The notes below the pieces were generated by a model. The model was not told the DNA's origin. It saw nothing but the letters and a program-made list of their open reading frames with translations, and ran no database searches. This document shows, one piece after another, positions 36,356-45,490 of a stretch of 64,000 nt of DNA. The DNA lies in assembly GCF_029714405.1 (NCBI RefSeq), contig NZ_CP121650.1, positions 992,001 to 1,056,000 on the forward strand, given 5' to 3'. Numbering within the stretch: the first letter of the stretch is position 1; every line of letters begins with the position of its first letter. The stretch is from Bradyrhizobium sp. CB82 (GTDB lineage Bacteria; Pseudomonadota; Alphaproteobacteria; Rhizobiales; Xanthobacteraceae). The translations under genes were made by a program, and so were the position numbers.

Positions 36356-37537
36356 ATGACCGATCATCAAGGCCCGGCATCGAACAGAATCCCCGCCAAT
36401 GCGCAGCGCGTCCTGGTGCTCCAGGGCGGTGGTGCGCTCGGCTCCTATCAGGCGGGCGCCTATCAGTCGCTGTGCCATTTCGGCTTCGAGCCGGAATGGG
36501 TCGCCGGCATCTCGATCGGCGCGGTCAACGCCGCCATCATTGCCGGCAATGAGGGCGAGACCCGCGTCAAGCGGCTGAAGGAATTTTGGGAGATGGTCTC
36601 GGCGCCGGTGCCGTGGAAGCCGATCGGCAAGAGCGATCACAGCCGCGAGCTGTTCAACTCCACCAGTGCCGCGCTGATCGCGACCTTCGGTGTGCCGGGT
36701 TTCTTCGTCCCGCGCGTCCCGCCCGCGCCACTCTGGCCGCCGGGGCATCCGGAAGCGGAGAGCTATTACGACACCGCGCCGCTCAAGAAGACGCTGGAGC
36801 GGCTGGTTGATTTCGACCGCATCAACGATCTGAAAACACGCTTGTCCATCGGCGCGGTCGGCGTCACGTCGGGCAATTTCAAATATTTCGACAATTACGA
36901 GTTCAAGAAGCTCGGCAAGAAGATTGGCCCCGAGCACATCATGGCGTCCGGCGCGCTGCCGCCGGGCTTTCCCTCCGTCATCATCGAGGGCGAGCATTAT
37001 TGGGACGGCGGCATCGCCTCCAACACGCCGCTCGATTACGTGCTCGATGCCGAGATCGAGCGCGACATGCTGATCTTCCAGGTCGACCTGTTCAGCGCGC
37101 GCGGCGACCTGCCGACCTCGCTGCTCGAAGCCGCTGAGCGTGAGAAGGACATCCGCTATTCGAGCCGGACGCGGATGAACACCGACAAGAACAAGCAGCT
37201 GCATAACGCCCGCAGGGCCGTGCGCGATCTGATCGGCAAATTGCCGGATTATCTGAAGAACGATCCCTCCGTTGAATTTCTCGCCAAGGCGGCGCGTGAA
37301 AGCACCGTGACCGTCGTGCACCTGATCTACCGCAGCAAGAACTACGAGTCCTCGTCCAAGGACTACGACTTCTCGCATGTCGCCATGGTCGAGCATTGGG
37401 AAGCAGGCGTGCGCGACGTGCACCTGTCGATGCGCCACAAGGATTGGCTCGAGCGGCCGCAGTCCGGCGAGACCATGGTGACCTACGATCTCACAGGGGA
37501 CGTGACCGCGCCCCCGGCCTCAACCAGGAGTGAATGA
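36356..37537 (+). CDS. Patatin-like phospholipase (with DUF3734-type C-terminus)
   Basis: This protein of about 393 residues has an oxyanion loop LQGGGALGSYQAGAYQ, the nucleophile elbow GISIG with Ser, and the Asp of the dyad in YWDGGIASNTPL. The C-terminal 170 residues (HNARRAVRDLIGKLPDYL and onward) match the DUF3734 extension seen in proteobacterial patatins. It likely hydrolyses acyl esters. A GTG at 36326 would extend it by ten residues. It is followed after one base by 3-hydroxybutyrate dehydrogenase; in related bacteria the pair is associated with polyhydroxybutyrate or lipid turnover. Confidence 0.88.
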   Translation: MTDHQGPASNRIPANAQRVLVLQGGGALGSYQAGAYQSLCHFGFEPEWVAGISIGAVNAAIIAGNEGETRVKRLKEFWEMVSAPVPWKPIGKSDHSRELFNSTSAALIATFGVPGFFVPRVPPAPLWPPGHPEAESYYDTAPLKKTLERLVDFDRINDLKTRLSIGAVGVTSGNFKYFDNYEFKKLGKKIGPEHIMASGALPPGFPSVIIEGEHYWDGGIASNTPLDYVLDAEIERDMLIFQVDLFSARGDLPTSLLEAAEREKDIRYSSRTRMNTDKNKQLHNARRAVRDLIGKLPDYLKNDPSVEFLAKAARESTVTVVHLIYRSKNYESSSKDYDFSHVAMVEHWEAGVRDVHLSMRHKDWLERPQSGETMVTYDLTGDVTAPPASTRSE

Positions 37538-37538
37538 T

Positions 37539-38327
37539 ATGGGTAGCTTGTCAGGCAAGAACGCCGTCGTGACCGGATCGACCAGCGGCATCGGGCTCGC
37601 TTATGCGCGTGCCTTTGCTGGCGCCGGCGCCAATGTTGTCATCAACGGCTTCGGCTCGCCCGAGGACATCGAGAAGGAGCGCGCCAAGATCGAGTCCGAC
37701 TTCAGGGTGAAAGCGCTCTATTCGCCCGCCGACATGGCCAAGCCCGCCGAAATCGCAGACATGGTCGCGCTCGGCGAGAAGACCTTCGGTTCGGTCGACG
37801 TCCTCGTCAACAATGCCGGCATCCAGTTCGTCTCGCCGATCGAGGAGTTTCCGATCGAGAAGTGGGACCAGATCATCGCGATCAACCTGTCCTCGGCTTT
37901 CCACGGCATCCGCGCCGCGGTGCCCGGCATGAAGAAGCGCGGCTGGGGCCGCATCATCAACACGGCCTCGGCGCATTCGCTGGTCGCTTCGCCCTTCAAG
38001 TCGGCCTACGTCTCGGCCAAGCACGGCATCGCCGGCCTTACCAAGACCGTGGCGCTCGAGGTTGCGACCCATAAGATCACCTGCAACTGCATCAGCCCCG
38101 GCTATGTCTGGACGCCGCTGGTCGAGAAGCAGATCCCGGACACGATGAAGGCCCGCAATCTGACGCGCGAGCAGGTCATCAATGACGTTCTGCTCGACGC
38201 GCAGCCGACCAAGGAGTTCGTCACCTCCGAGCAGGTGGCGGCGCTGGCGCTGTTCCTGTGCAGCGACGATGCTGCGCAGATCACCGGCACCAATCTCTCG
38301 ATCGACGGCGGCTGGACGGCAGAGTAG
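37539..38327 (+). CDS. bdhA: 3-hydroxybutyrate dehydrogenase (SDR family)
   Basis: This 262-residue SDR has TGSTSGIGLA for the cofactor, NNAG, and the catalytic Ser (in SAHSLV), Tyr and Lys of YVSAKHG. The segment FVSPIEEFPIEKWDQIIAIN and the C-terminal NLSIDGGWTAE are typical of D-3-hydroxybutyrate dehydrogenases, which make acetoacetate using NAD+. The ATG at 37539 has AGGAG eight bases before it. It is coupled to the patatin gene. Confidence 0.9.
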   Translation: MGSLSGKNAVVTGSTSGIGLAYARAFAGAGANVVINGFGSPEDIEKERAKIESDFRVKALYSPADMAKPAEIADMVALGEKTFGSVDVLVNNAGIQFVSPIEEFPIEKWDQIIAINLSSAFHGIRAAVPGMKKRGWGRIINTASAHSLVASPFKSAYVSAKHGIAGLTKTVALEVATHKITCNCISPGYVWTPLVEKQIPDTMKARNLTREQVINDVLLDAQPTKEFVTSEQVAALALFLCSDDAAQITGTNLSIDGGWTAE

Positions 38328-38352
38328 TGGTGGGCAATCTAATTGACTCTTT

Positions 38353-38454
38353 GTCATGCCCCGGCTTGACCGGGGCATCCCAGTATGCCGCGGCTTCTCC
38401 GTATCCTGCGCTGTCTCTGGTATTTGGATCGCCCGATCAAGTCGGGCGATGACA
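38353..38454. repeat. Palindromic intergenic repeat, type A, copy 2
   Basis: GTCATGCCCCGGCTTGACCG at the left and AAGTCGGGCGATGACAG at the right, with CCGCGGCTTCTC in the middle. It lies between convergent genes and could act as a terminator. Confidence 0.8.
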
Positions 38455-38483
38455 GTGAGAGTGGTGCGCCGTTCTCGCTTAGA

Positions 38484-39308
38484 CTAGTGAGTCCAGGCCA
38501 GCGCGGTGACGATCGCCGACGACAGGTTCAGCTCCGCAAACATGATCTTGCCGGCGACCACGAAGAGGACGCTGGCAAGCGTCAGGCGCAGCACCGTCTC
38601 CGGCACGCGCGTCGCACTGTAGCTGCCCAGGACGATGCCGGGCAGCGAGCCCATCAGCAGCACGCCCATCAGCGCCCAATCCACGTCGCCAAGCGCCCAG
38701 TGTCCCGTGCCGGCCACCAGCGTCAGCGGGACGGCGTGAGCGATGTCGGAGCCGATGATGGTCGCCATCGGCAGGCGCGGGTAGAGCAGGAGCAGCACGG
38801 TCACACCGACCGCGCCGGCGCCGACCGATGAAATCGAGACCAGCACGCCGAGCACGGCACCGGTGACCACGGTCGCGATTGCCGTGGTGCGGTCATCGAC
38901 GCCTTCGAGCGTTCTGCGATAGCGCTCAATGATTGCCTTTCGGAAGATCAGCGAGATTGCGGTGAGCAGCAGCGCGAAGCACAGCACCAGATTGACCAGG
39001 CCGCGCTCGGCATCGCTGTTGAGATCGAGCTTCCACAGCACAAGTAACGTCAGCGCGCTTGCGGGAATGCTGCCGCAGGCAAGACGCAGCACTGCCGGCC
39101 AATGCACGCTGCGCGACCAGCCATGCACCACGCTGCCGCCCGTCTTGGTGCCGGCGGCGTAGAGCAGGTCAGTCCCGACCGCGGTCGAGGGATGGACGCC
39201 GAACAACAGGATCAGCAGCGGGGTCATCAGCGAGCCGCCGCCAACGCCGGTCATCCCGACAAGCAGGCCGACGCCGAATCCCGATGCGACGTAGAGCGGA
39301 TCAATCAT
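38484..39308 (-). CDS. TauE/SafE family sulfite/organosulfonate exporter-like permease
   Basis: This 274-residue protein has about eight hydrophobic helices. The family motif VGLLVGMTGVGGGSLMTPLL occurs at the N-terminus and its repeat ISSVGAGAVGVTVLLLLYPR at mid-sequence. TauE/SafE members move sulfite, sulfoacetate or other small anions. Its place 3 kb from the sulfate locus is suggestive, but the substrate is unknown. It is a single gene. Confidence 0.87.
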   Translation of the reverse strand: MIDPLYVASGFGVGLLVGMTGVGGGSLMTPLLILLFGVHPSTAVGTDLLYAAGTKTGGSVVHGWSRSVHWPAVLRLACGSIPASALTLLVLWKLDLNSDAERGLVNLVLCFALLLTAISLIFRKAIIERYRRTLEGVDDRTTAIATVVTGAVLGVLVSISSVGAGAVGVTVLLLLYPRLPMATIIGSDIAHAVPLTLVAGTGHWALGDVDWALMGVLLMGSLPGIVLGSYSATRVPETVLRLTLASVLFVVAGKIMFAELNLSSAIVTALAWTH

Positions 39309-39540
39309 CTGTGCGGGAGTCTAGGTTCATCTCGTTGGTCACACAATACGAGGTAGAATAAACCTACTCCTGACGGCAATGGATCGCAGAAAAATAAGAA
39401 GGAATGATGCGTCGACTGGCGTCTGGTAGCCATTTTTACCCAAATATTCCCCTCCCGCGAAATGGCTATTTCGCAGCCGCGGGAGGGAAAACGCAAAGGA
39501 GCCGAAAAGGTTCCGGAGTGGCGCCGAATTTACCGACGGC
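39309..39540. other. Intergenic region, no feature seen
   Basis: About 230 bases between the permease start and the flippase stop. It is AT-richer near 39350-39450, which fits a leftward promoter for the permease. No specific motif identified. Confidence 0.35.
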
Positions 39541-40896
39541 CTATTGCCCGAACGCCAGCACGTGCAGGCCGAGCCGTTGTCGCACGATCCGGAACAACAG
39601 CACGGTCTCGAAGGTGAGCGAGATCGAGGTCGCTGCGGCCGCGCCGCGGCCGCCGAAATGCGGCACCAGCGCGATGCAGAGGATGACGTTCATCACGAAC
39701 GCCAGCGCGTAGGCGAGTGCGCAGATCTTCTGGTGACCAAGCATGTTGAGGAGCCGCTCGACCGGGCCGATCGCAGCGCGCACCACGAGCCCGACCGCGG
39801 CGATGAACATGATGTCGTAACCGATCACGAATTGCGGTCCGAACAGCCAGAGCAGCGGCTTGCCGAGTGCCAGCAGCACGGCGGTCGCCGCGAGCGAGGG
39901 CCAGAAGGTCCAGTTGATGGCATGCGCGACATAGGCCGACAGGCGGGTCTTGTCGCCGAGTGCGTTGTATTCGGCGAAGCGATGCGCCGCAGTTGCCGAC
40001 ATCGCGTAGTGAATGAAGGACACCAGCGCCAACGTCTTTATCACGGCGAAATAGACGCCGACCTCGTCGGAGGGACGGAATTGCTGGAGCACCAGCACGT
40101 CGGTGTAGGACAACAGCAGGTAAAAGCTCTCGACCAGTAGGATCGGCAGCGAGATCGCAAGCCAACCGCTGATGTCATAGGCCTTGGGACCGTTCTCGAC
40201 ATGGCCCGCAAGCTTGCGGTTGAGCATCACCATCTGGCCGGTCATCGCGATCCACACCGCGCCTGCGCTCGCCACCATCGCGGCAGTCGCGCCGAGATGG
40301 AAGCCGAGCAGCAAGGCTGAGGCGGTGATGCCGATGATCAGCGCCTGACGGATGATGAATTGCGGCATCAGGCCGAGCTGCATCCAGTCATGTACGCGGG
40401 CGATGCCGTCCTGGGTGTTGGCGACGACGAAGGCCGGCAGCGTCATGCAGCCGATATACAGCGGAAGATGCGCGGCCGGATCGATCCATGGCGACAGCAG
40501 GAGGACGAGCCCGGCCAGCGCCAGCGAGACCAGGGCCGAGACGACGAAGGTCAGCCAGCGGCTGCCGGAGAGAAAGCCACGCAGCAGCGCCTGCTCGCCG
40601 CTGGTGCGGTATTCCGGAATGATCTTCTGCGCGGAGGCCGAAATGCCGAAATCCATCATGCTGCCGAGCAGCAGCACCCAGGTCCAGACATAGACGTAGA
40701 CGCCGTAATCGGACGTGCCCATCCAGCGCGCCAGCAGGATCTGCGAGAGATAGGCAAGACCGGCGCTGATCACGCGGATGAGGAAGATAGTGCCCGCAAG
40801 CCGCCGCGTCAGCGACGCCTCGCTCGTGCCGCCGCCCGCGCCGGCCAGCCTGGCACACAGCCGCGCGATGAGGCCGGTTGCGGGTTGTGCGTCCAT
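39541..40896 (-). CDS. Polysaccharide flippase (MATE/Wzx-like, oligosaccharide exporter)
   Basis: This protein of about 451 residues has 12-14 hydrophobic segments. It starts with LAGTIFLIRVISAGLAYLSQ and LLARWMGTSDYGVYVYVWTW, the typical opening of lipopolysaccharide biosynthesis flippases. Other segments include YLLLSYTDVLVLQQFRPSDE and VGVYFAVIKTLALVSFIHYA. It probably moves lipid-linked glycans across the inner membrane. Met at 40896 is chosen because the upstream open frame lacks family character. No glycosyltransferases are adjacent, so the substrate is unknown. Confidence 0.84.
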   Translation of the reverse strand: MDAQPATGLIARLCARLAGAGGGTSEASLTRRLAGTIFLIRVISAGLAYLSQILLARWMGTSDYGVYVYVWTWVLLLGSMMDFGISASAQKIIPEYRTSGEQALLRGFLSGSRWLTFVVSALVSLALAGLVLLLSPWIDPAAHLPLYIGCMTLPAFVVANTQDGIARVHDWMQLGLMPQFIIRQALIIGITASALLLGFHLGATAAMVASAGAVWIAMTGQMVMLNRKLAGHVENGPKAYDISGWLAISLPILLVESFYLLLSYTDVLVLQQFRPSDEVGVYFAVIKTLALVSFIHYAMSATAAHRFAEYNALGDKTRLSAYVAHAINWTFWPSLAATAVLLALGKPLLWLFGPQFVIGYDIMFIAAVGLVVRAAIGPVERLLNMLGHQKICALAYALAFVMNVILCIALVPHFGGRGAAAATSISLTFETVLLFRIVRQRLGLHVLAFGQ

Positions 40897-40989
40897 CACG
40901 GCCACGTCAAAGATCCCCTGCCCCTCGCAAGATGCGGCAGGTTGGACGTAGCAACCATTCGTTAAGAAACGGTTGGGTGGCCCCTCATG

Positions 40990-41015
40990 GTCGTCCTGGC
41001 GAAAGCCAGGACGAC
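40990..41015. repeat. Perfect 11-bp stem hairpin repeat (type E)
   Basis: GTCGTCCTGGC, GAAA, GCCAGGACGAC. It lies four bases after the stop of the leftward DsbD-like gene and may end its transcript, although no T-run follows. Confidence 0.7.
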
Positions 41016-41018
41016 TGC

Positions 41019-41858
41019 TCAATCCAGATTGACATTGAACTCGTACGACTTCTCCGGCCCCACCAGCGTGAACTTCAACGCGGCGCCGTCGGGCTTGGCG
41101 CCGGGCGGCAGGCCGTCGAGATCGAAGGCGAAGCGCTTGACGCCTGCCGGGCCGTGCTCGACCGGCGAGGGGATCGGCAGCGCCCAGTCGGGCGTCGGCC
41201 CCTCCACGAACAGGTTGACGTCGCGCCCATCGGGCGTGGCCACGTCGACCAGCACCTTCGTGGCGTCCACGCGCGTGACGTCGCGGATGGTCAGCGGAGT
41301 GGGATCGCCGATATTGGCGGGCTTCGGCACGGTGTCGAGCGCCGCGAACAGCACGCCGTCCTCGGTCGAGGCGACGCTGTTGAAGCCGAGCTCGGCGCTG
41401 GCCTCAACGGGGATACAGAGCTTTTCGCAGACCGCGTAGTTGATCTCGGCGCGCAGGGTCACCGGCTTGTCCGGGGCTTTGGCGACGATGCGCAGCGGCA
41501 GCACGATCTGGTCGTGATAGCCGATCGAATGGCCGCCGGCGCCGTCGTCGAACTTCAGGGGCGCCGGCCACAGCACGGTCACAGCTTCGACATTTTCGGA
41601 CTTGGAGAAGTCGAACCGCGGCGGAACGCCGGAATCGCCGGGCGTGCGCCAATAGGTCTTCCAGCCGTGCTGAAGCTGGAATGCGATGCCGCCGAGCAGC
41701 ACGGGGCCGCTACGCGATCCCGCCAAAAGGCGCACGGCGGAATGGCCGTCGCGCTGCCAGGGCGAGGCGTCGTCGGCGCGGACGATCGAGGGCTGCGCCG
41801 ACACGAGCAAGGTTGCGGCGACGATGGTCGCAGCATGCTTGGGAACCATGGTGAGCAT
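41019..41858 (-). CDS. Exported protein with DsbD alpha-like domain
   Basis: This 279-residue protein has a signal peptide (AATIVAATLLVSAQPSIVRA). The domain resembles the N-terminal thiol-disulfide interchange domain of DsbD, including WKTYWRTPGDSGVPPRFDFS and NYAVCEKLCIPVEAS, whose C-x3-C pair would be the redox-active or structural Cys. No membrane or thioredoxin domain follows. It may accept electrons in the periplasm (inference). Alternative start at 41849. Confidence 0.8.
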   Translation of the reverse strand: MLTMVPKHAATIVAATLLVSAQPSIVRADDASPWQRDGHSAVRLLAGSRSGPVLLGGIAFQLQHGWKTYWRTPGDSGVPPRFDFSKSENVEAVTVLWPAPLKFDDGAGGHSIGYHDQIVLPLRIVAKAPDKPVTLRAEINYAVCEKLCIPVEASAELGFNSVASTEDGVLFAALDTVPKPANIGDPTPLTIRDVTRVDATKVLVDVATPDGRDVNLFVEGPTPDWALPIPSPVEHGPAGVKRFAFDLDGLPPGAKPDGAALKFTLVGPEKSYEFNVNLD

Positions 41859-42041
41859 AGCACGTCTTTACAGGGTCGATGCGGCGCAAACCATTGAATT
41901 GCTTGTGATGGATGCATCGGAATGAGGCTTGGGAATTTGGCTTGGGGAATTGGGCTTGGGGAATTCGGTCCACGCAAGCCTTGATTTGACAGCGGGCAAG
42001 CCCGACATCAGGATATGAACCAAGAGGGGAGTGCTTCACCC

Positions 42042-42686
42042 ATGGGTTCTGCAGGCAAGAGAACTGGCGACAGCACCCCGGCGGCCGGCCCCGCCGTCCC
42101 CAATTCGACGGGCTATCTCGACGGGCGGCTCCTGATCGCCATGCCGGTCATGGGCGACCCCCGCTTCGAGCGTTCGGTGATCTATCTCTGCGCCCATTCG
42201 GCCGAGGGCGCGATGGGCATCATCGTTAATCATCCCGCCGGCAGCATCGATTTTCCGGAGTTGCTGGAGCAACTCGGTATCATCAAGAAGGGTGCGCAGA
42301 TCAAGCTGCCGGAGAACGCCGAGAGCATGAAGGTACTGCGCGGCGGCCCGGTCGACACGGGACGCGGCTTCGTGCTGCATTCCAGCGACTTCTACATCGA
42401 GAACGCGACGCTGCGGATCGATGACGGCGTCTGTCTCACCGCGACCGTCGACATCCTGCGCGCGATCGCCAACGGCTCCGGCCCGAAGCATGCCATCCTC
42501 GCGCTCGGCTATGCCGGCTGGGCGCCGGGTCAGCTCGAGACCGAGATCCAGAGCAATGGCTGGCTGCATTGCGACGCCGATGTGGATCTGATCTTCGGCG
42601 ATGACGTCGAGGACAAGTACGCGCGTGCCTTGCGCAAGATCGGCATCGATCCCGGCATGCTCTCGAACGAGGCGGGGCACGCGTAG
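42042..42686 (+). CDS. YqgE/AlgH family protein (UPF0301)
   Basis: This protein of about 214 residues has the YqgE fold segments [53 protein letters not shown] and [16 protein letters not shown]. The family is conserved without a proven activity, though AlgH was once linked to alginate regulation. The start [10 protein letters not shown] at 42042 is preferred; ATG 42015 is nine codons upstream. Monocistronic, followed by a repeat. Confidence 0.9.
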   Translation: MGSAGKRTGDSTPAAGPAVPNSTGYLDGRLLIAMPVMGDPRFERSVIYLCAHSAEGAMGIIVNHPAGSIDFPELLEQLGIIKKGAQIKLPENAESMKVLRGGPVDTGRGFVLHSSDFYIENATLRIDDGVCLTATVDILRAIANGSGPKHAILALGYAGWAPGQLETEIQSNGWLHCDADVDLIFGDDVEDKYARALRKIGIDPGMLSNEAGHA

Positions 42687-42699
42687 CTGCACTCTTACT

Positions 42700-42800
42700 G
42701 TCATGCCCCGCGAAGGCGGGGCATCCAGTACGCCGCGGCTTATCGATTTTAGCACGACCGTCTCGGAGTACTGGATCGCCGGTCGAGCCGGGCGATGACG
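42700..42800. repeat. Palindromic intergenic repeat, type A, copy 3
   Basis: GTCATGCCCCGCGAAGGCGG at the left, CCGCGGCTTATC in the middle, GAGCCGGGCGATGACG at the right. It sits between convergent genes. Confidence 0.8.
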
Positions 42801-42816
42801 GCGTTCATCAAAAAAC

Positions 42817-43704
42817 CTACTCCGCCGCCTGCTGCTGCACCGTGGGCTCGGTGCCCGCCACAGTCGCGCGGCGCATGTCGCGCGGTTGCGACTGATCGTA
42901 GCGGCGAACGCGGTGCATGGTCTGGCGGTTGTCCCACATCACGAGATCATGCAGCGTCCATTTGTGCACGTAGACGAATTCGGCCTGTGTTGCGTGCTCG
43001 TTGAGATCGCGCAGCAGCAGCCGGCCCTCGGGCACGCTCATGCCGACGATCTTCCCGGCATGTGAGGACAGGTACAGCGACTTGCGGCGATGCACAGGGT
43101 GCGTGCGCACCAGGCGCTGCAACACCGGCTTGAACATCAGCTTTTCCTCGTCGCTATATTCCGTGAAGCCGAGCGAGCCGCGCGAATACATCAGCGAATG
43201 CTCGCAGATCAGATCCTCGATCTCCGTCTTGGTCTCGTCGTCGAGCGCGTCATAGGCCGCGCGCATGTCGGCGAATTCGGTGTTGCCGCCCTTAGGGTTC
43301 ACGACGCGCGCCGACAGCAGCGAAAATTTTGCGGGGATGGGGCGGAACGAGCTGTCGGAATGCCAGAGGCAATTGCCGAGATTGAACAGATGCGTGCGGC
43401 TGTCCTTGGCCAGCGGCTTACCGTCCTTGCCGAGATTGCTGACATCGTTCAGACCCGAACTGAGGCGGTAGTCCTTCTCCTTGGTAACTGTGCCGCCGCG
43501 CGCATCCTCGCGTTGGCCGAAATTCAGCGCGAAGGCCATCTGCTGCTCGTCGGTGATGTCCTGGTCGTGAAAAACCAGCACCGCGTATTGATCCATCGCA
43601 GCCTCGATCCGGCGCGCCTCATCCTTCGTGAGCGGCCGGCGCAGATCGAGGCCCGAAACCTCGCCGACAAAATGCTTCTGAAGCTGCCGGATGGCGATCG
43701 TCAT
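42817..43704 (-). CDS. TfdA-like alpha-ketoglutarate-dependent dioxygenase (TauD/TfdA family)
   Basis: This 295-residue protein aligns in pattern with 2,4-D dioxygenase TfdA throughout: YAVLVFHDQDITDEQQMAFA, LWHSDSSFRPIPAKFSLLSA, GGNTEFADMRAAYDAL, EHATQAEFVYVHKWTLHDLV and MWDNRQTMHRVRRYD. Iron ligands are His and Asp of WHSD and the distal His of TMHR; the Arg pair near the end would bind alpha-ketoglutarate. It fits the chromosomal TfdA-alpha type found in bradyrhizobia not exposed to herbicide, whose natural substrate is uncertain. An SDR gene lies upstream on the same strand. Confidence 0.87.
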   Translation of the reverse strand: MTIAIRQLQKHFVGEVSGLDLRRPLTKDEARRIEAAMDQYAVLVFHDQDITDEQQMAFALNFGQREDARGGTVTKEKDYRLSSGLNDVSNLGKDGKPLAKDSRTHLFNLGNCLWHSDSSFRPIPAKFSLLSARVVNPKGGNTEFADMRAAYDALDDETKTEIEDLICEHSLMYSRGSLGFTEYSDEEKLMFKPVLQRLVRTHPVHRRKSLYLSSHAGKIVGMSVPEGRLLLRDLNEHATQAEFVYVHKWTLHDLVMWDNRQTMHRVRRYDQSQPRDMRRATVAGTEPTVQQQAAE

Positions 43705-43812
43705 TGCGATTCTCCTGGCGTTCCCCCGGGGCCTTACCAGCGGTTTGCCCGCCCTGTTGGCGAAAAGGCTACCCGCGCGCCGGCCGATGTCAACGCTTCG
43801 CGCGCATGGCTC

Positions 43813-44592
43813 TCACGCGTTCCGCGCCATCAGGCCGCCGTCGACCGGGATCACCGCGCCGGTCAGGAACGATGCCGCCGGCAGGCACAGGCTCAGCGTC
43901 ATGTGCGCGACCTCCTCGGGGTCGCCATAGCGGCCAAGCGCAGTGCGGCGCTTGGCGTAGATCGTCTTGTGGTCTTCCGGGATCCGGTCGGTGATCGCGG
44001 TGCGGATCGGTCCCGGACAGATGCAGTTCACGGTGATGCCCTCGCGGCCAAGCTCGACGGCGAGCGAGCGCGTCAGGCTCGCAACGCCGCCCTTGGCAGC
44101 TGAATAGGGGCTGTGCAGCGCGGTGGCGCCGAGCGCCTCGGTAGACGCGATGTTGACGATGCGCGGGCTCTTCGATCTGCGCAGGTGCGGCAACGCCGCG
44201 CGGATGATGCGCGCATGCGCCGTCAGCATCACCGCGATGCCCTTGGTCCAGGCGTCTTCGTAACTTTCGTCGTCGATCGCGACGCGCACGGAAATGCCGG
44301 CATTGTTGACGATGATGTCGAGCCCGCCGAACTGCGCCGCGACGTCGCCCACCACGCGGTTGATCTCCTTGGCGTTGGCGACATCGAGTTTCCACGCCTC
44401 TGCAGAACCGCCGCTCGCCGCGATCTCTCTGGCGACGGCTTGCGCGCCTTCCGGGTCGTAGTCGGTCACAGCCACATTGGCACCCTCAGCGCCGAACACG
44501 CGTGCGGTCGCACGTCCCATACCGCTTGCTGCGCCCGTGATGAGAACTGTCGATCCTCTGACGGACCGGCTGAGCTGCTTGAGCTCGGGCAT
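43813..44592 (-). CDS. Short-chain dehydrogenase/reductase
   Basis: This 259-residue protein has the cofactor motif TGAASGMGRA, NNAG, and the catalytic Ser-Tyr-Lys in NIASTEALG and YSAAKGG. Asp in VTDYDPEG after the second strand suggests NAD(H) preference. ATG 44592 is chosen because GAGGAA lies seven bases before it. It is upstream of the TfdA-like gene on the same strand and divergent from a second SDR, suggesting a small catabolic unit. Substrate unknown. Confidence 0.85.
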   Translation of the reverse strand: MPELKQLSRSVRGSTVLITGAASGMGRATARVFGAEGANVAVTDYDPEGAQAVAREIAASGGSAEAWKLDVANAKEINRVVGDVAAQFGGLDIIVNNAGISVRVAIDDESYEDAWTKGIAVMLTAHARIIRAALPHLRRSKSPRIVNIASTEALGATALHSPYSAAKGGVASLTRSLAVELGREGITVNCICPGPIRTAITDRIPEDHKTIYAKRRTALGRYGDPEEVAHMTLSLCLPAASFLTGAVIPVDGGLMARNA

Positions 44593-44691
44593 GCTGCTTC
44601 CTCGCGCCTGCTCGTTCATTGTTGTGCGATTGACAAGGCTGGCATCGATCCGCACACCCGTCAAACCAAGCAAAAGCAAAGGGAGGCCGCG

Positions 44692-45426
44692 ATGAACGAG
44701 CTCGATTTCTCAAGCAAGCAGGTACTGGTCGTCGGTGGTTCCAGCGGTATCGGCAACGGCATCGCACAGGCCTTTCGTGCCAAGGGCGCGCAGGTCGCGG
44801 TCTGCGGGACCCGCGCACATGCGAAGGATTACGCGCCGGAAGAAGGCTCGGATCTCACCGGTCTTGTTTACGCCCAACTCGATGTCAGCGATGCCAGGGC
44901 GATCGAAGCGTTCAAGCCGTCGTTTGAACGTCTCGACGTGCTGGTGCTGGCACAGGGCGCAGTGATCTATCGCCGCGGCGAATTCGAGATGGCGGGCTTC
45001 CGTAGGGTACTCGAAGTCAATCTCATGAGCCTGATGGCCTGTGCCACGCGCTTTCAGCCCGCGCTGCGGGATTCGGGGGGATCACTGATCATCATCTCGT
45101 CGACTGCGGCCTATCACTCCACCATGGGCAATCCAGCCTACAATGCCTCGAAGACCGGCGCCGTCGGATTGACGCGGACGCTCGGCGAGGCCTGGGCCGA
45201 GCACGGCATCCGCGTCAACGGCATCGCGCCGGGGCTCGTCGATACCAAGATGACCAAAGTCACGACCTCCAATCCCCAGCGGCTCGAGGGCGCACTGTCA
45301 CGGATTCCGCTGCGGCGATTGGGTACGCCGGCTGATATGGCCGGCGCAGCCTTGTTCCTGGCCTCGCCGCTATCGTCCTACATCATCGGCCAGACCATCG
45401 TCGTCGACGGCGGGCTCATTCTCTAA
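44692..45426 (+). CDS. Short-chain dehydrogenase/reductase
   Basis: This 244-residue protein has VGGSSGIGNGIAQAF, a CGTRAH after the second strand (pointing to NADP(H)), LAQGA in place of the usual NNAG, and the catalytic SSTAAYHS and YNASKTG. The NNAG change is notable but is seen in some SDRs. GGGAGG gives a strong start at 44692. It is divergent from the other SDR gene with a 99-base shared promoter region. Confidence 0.84.
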   Translation: MNELDFSSKQVLVVGGSSGIGNGIAQAFRAKGAQVAVCGTRAHAKDYAPEEGSDLTGLVYAQLDVSDARAIEAFKPSFERLDVLVLAQGAVIYRRGEFEMAGFRRVLEVNLMSLMACATRFQPALRDSGGSLIIISSTAAYHSTMGNPAYNASKTGAVGLTRTLGEAWAEHGIRVNGIAPGLVDTKMTKVTTSNPQRLEGALSRIPLRRLGTPADMAGAALFLASPLSSYIIGQTIVVDGGLIL

Positions 45427-45436
45427 GCGGCCATGC

Positions 45437-45461
45437 GGAACTGCGCCGCGGCTGATCGGTT
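45437..45461 (+). promoter_or_regulatory. EcfG-like promoter (one mismatch) for the second CsbD gene
   Basis: GGAAC, 16 bases, GGTT, one base off the CGTT -10, 30 bases before the start codon of a CsbD-like gene. Confidence 0.5.
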
Positions 45462-45490
45462 ACTTGGGCTGACCCCCGAGGAGGACCAAC

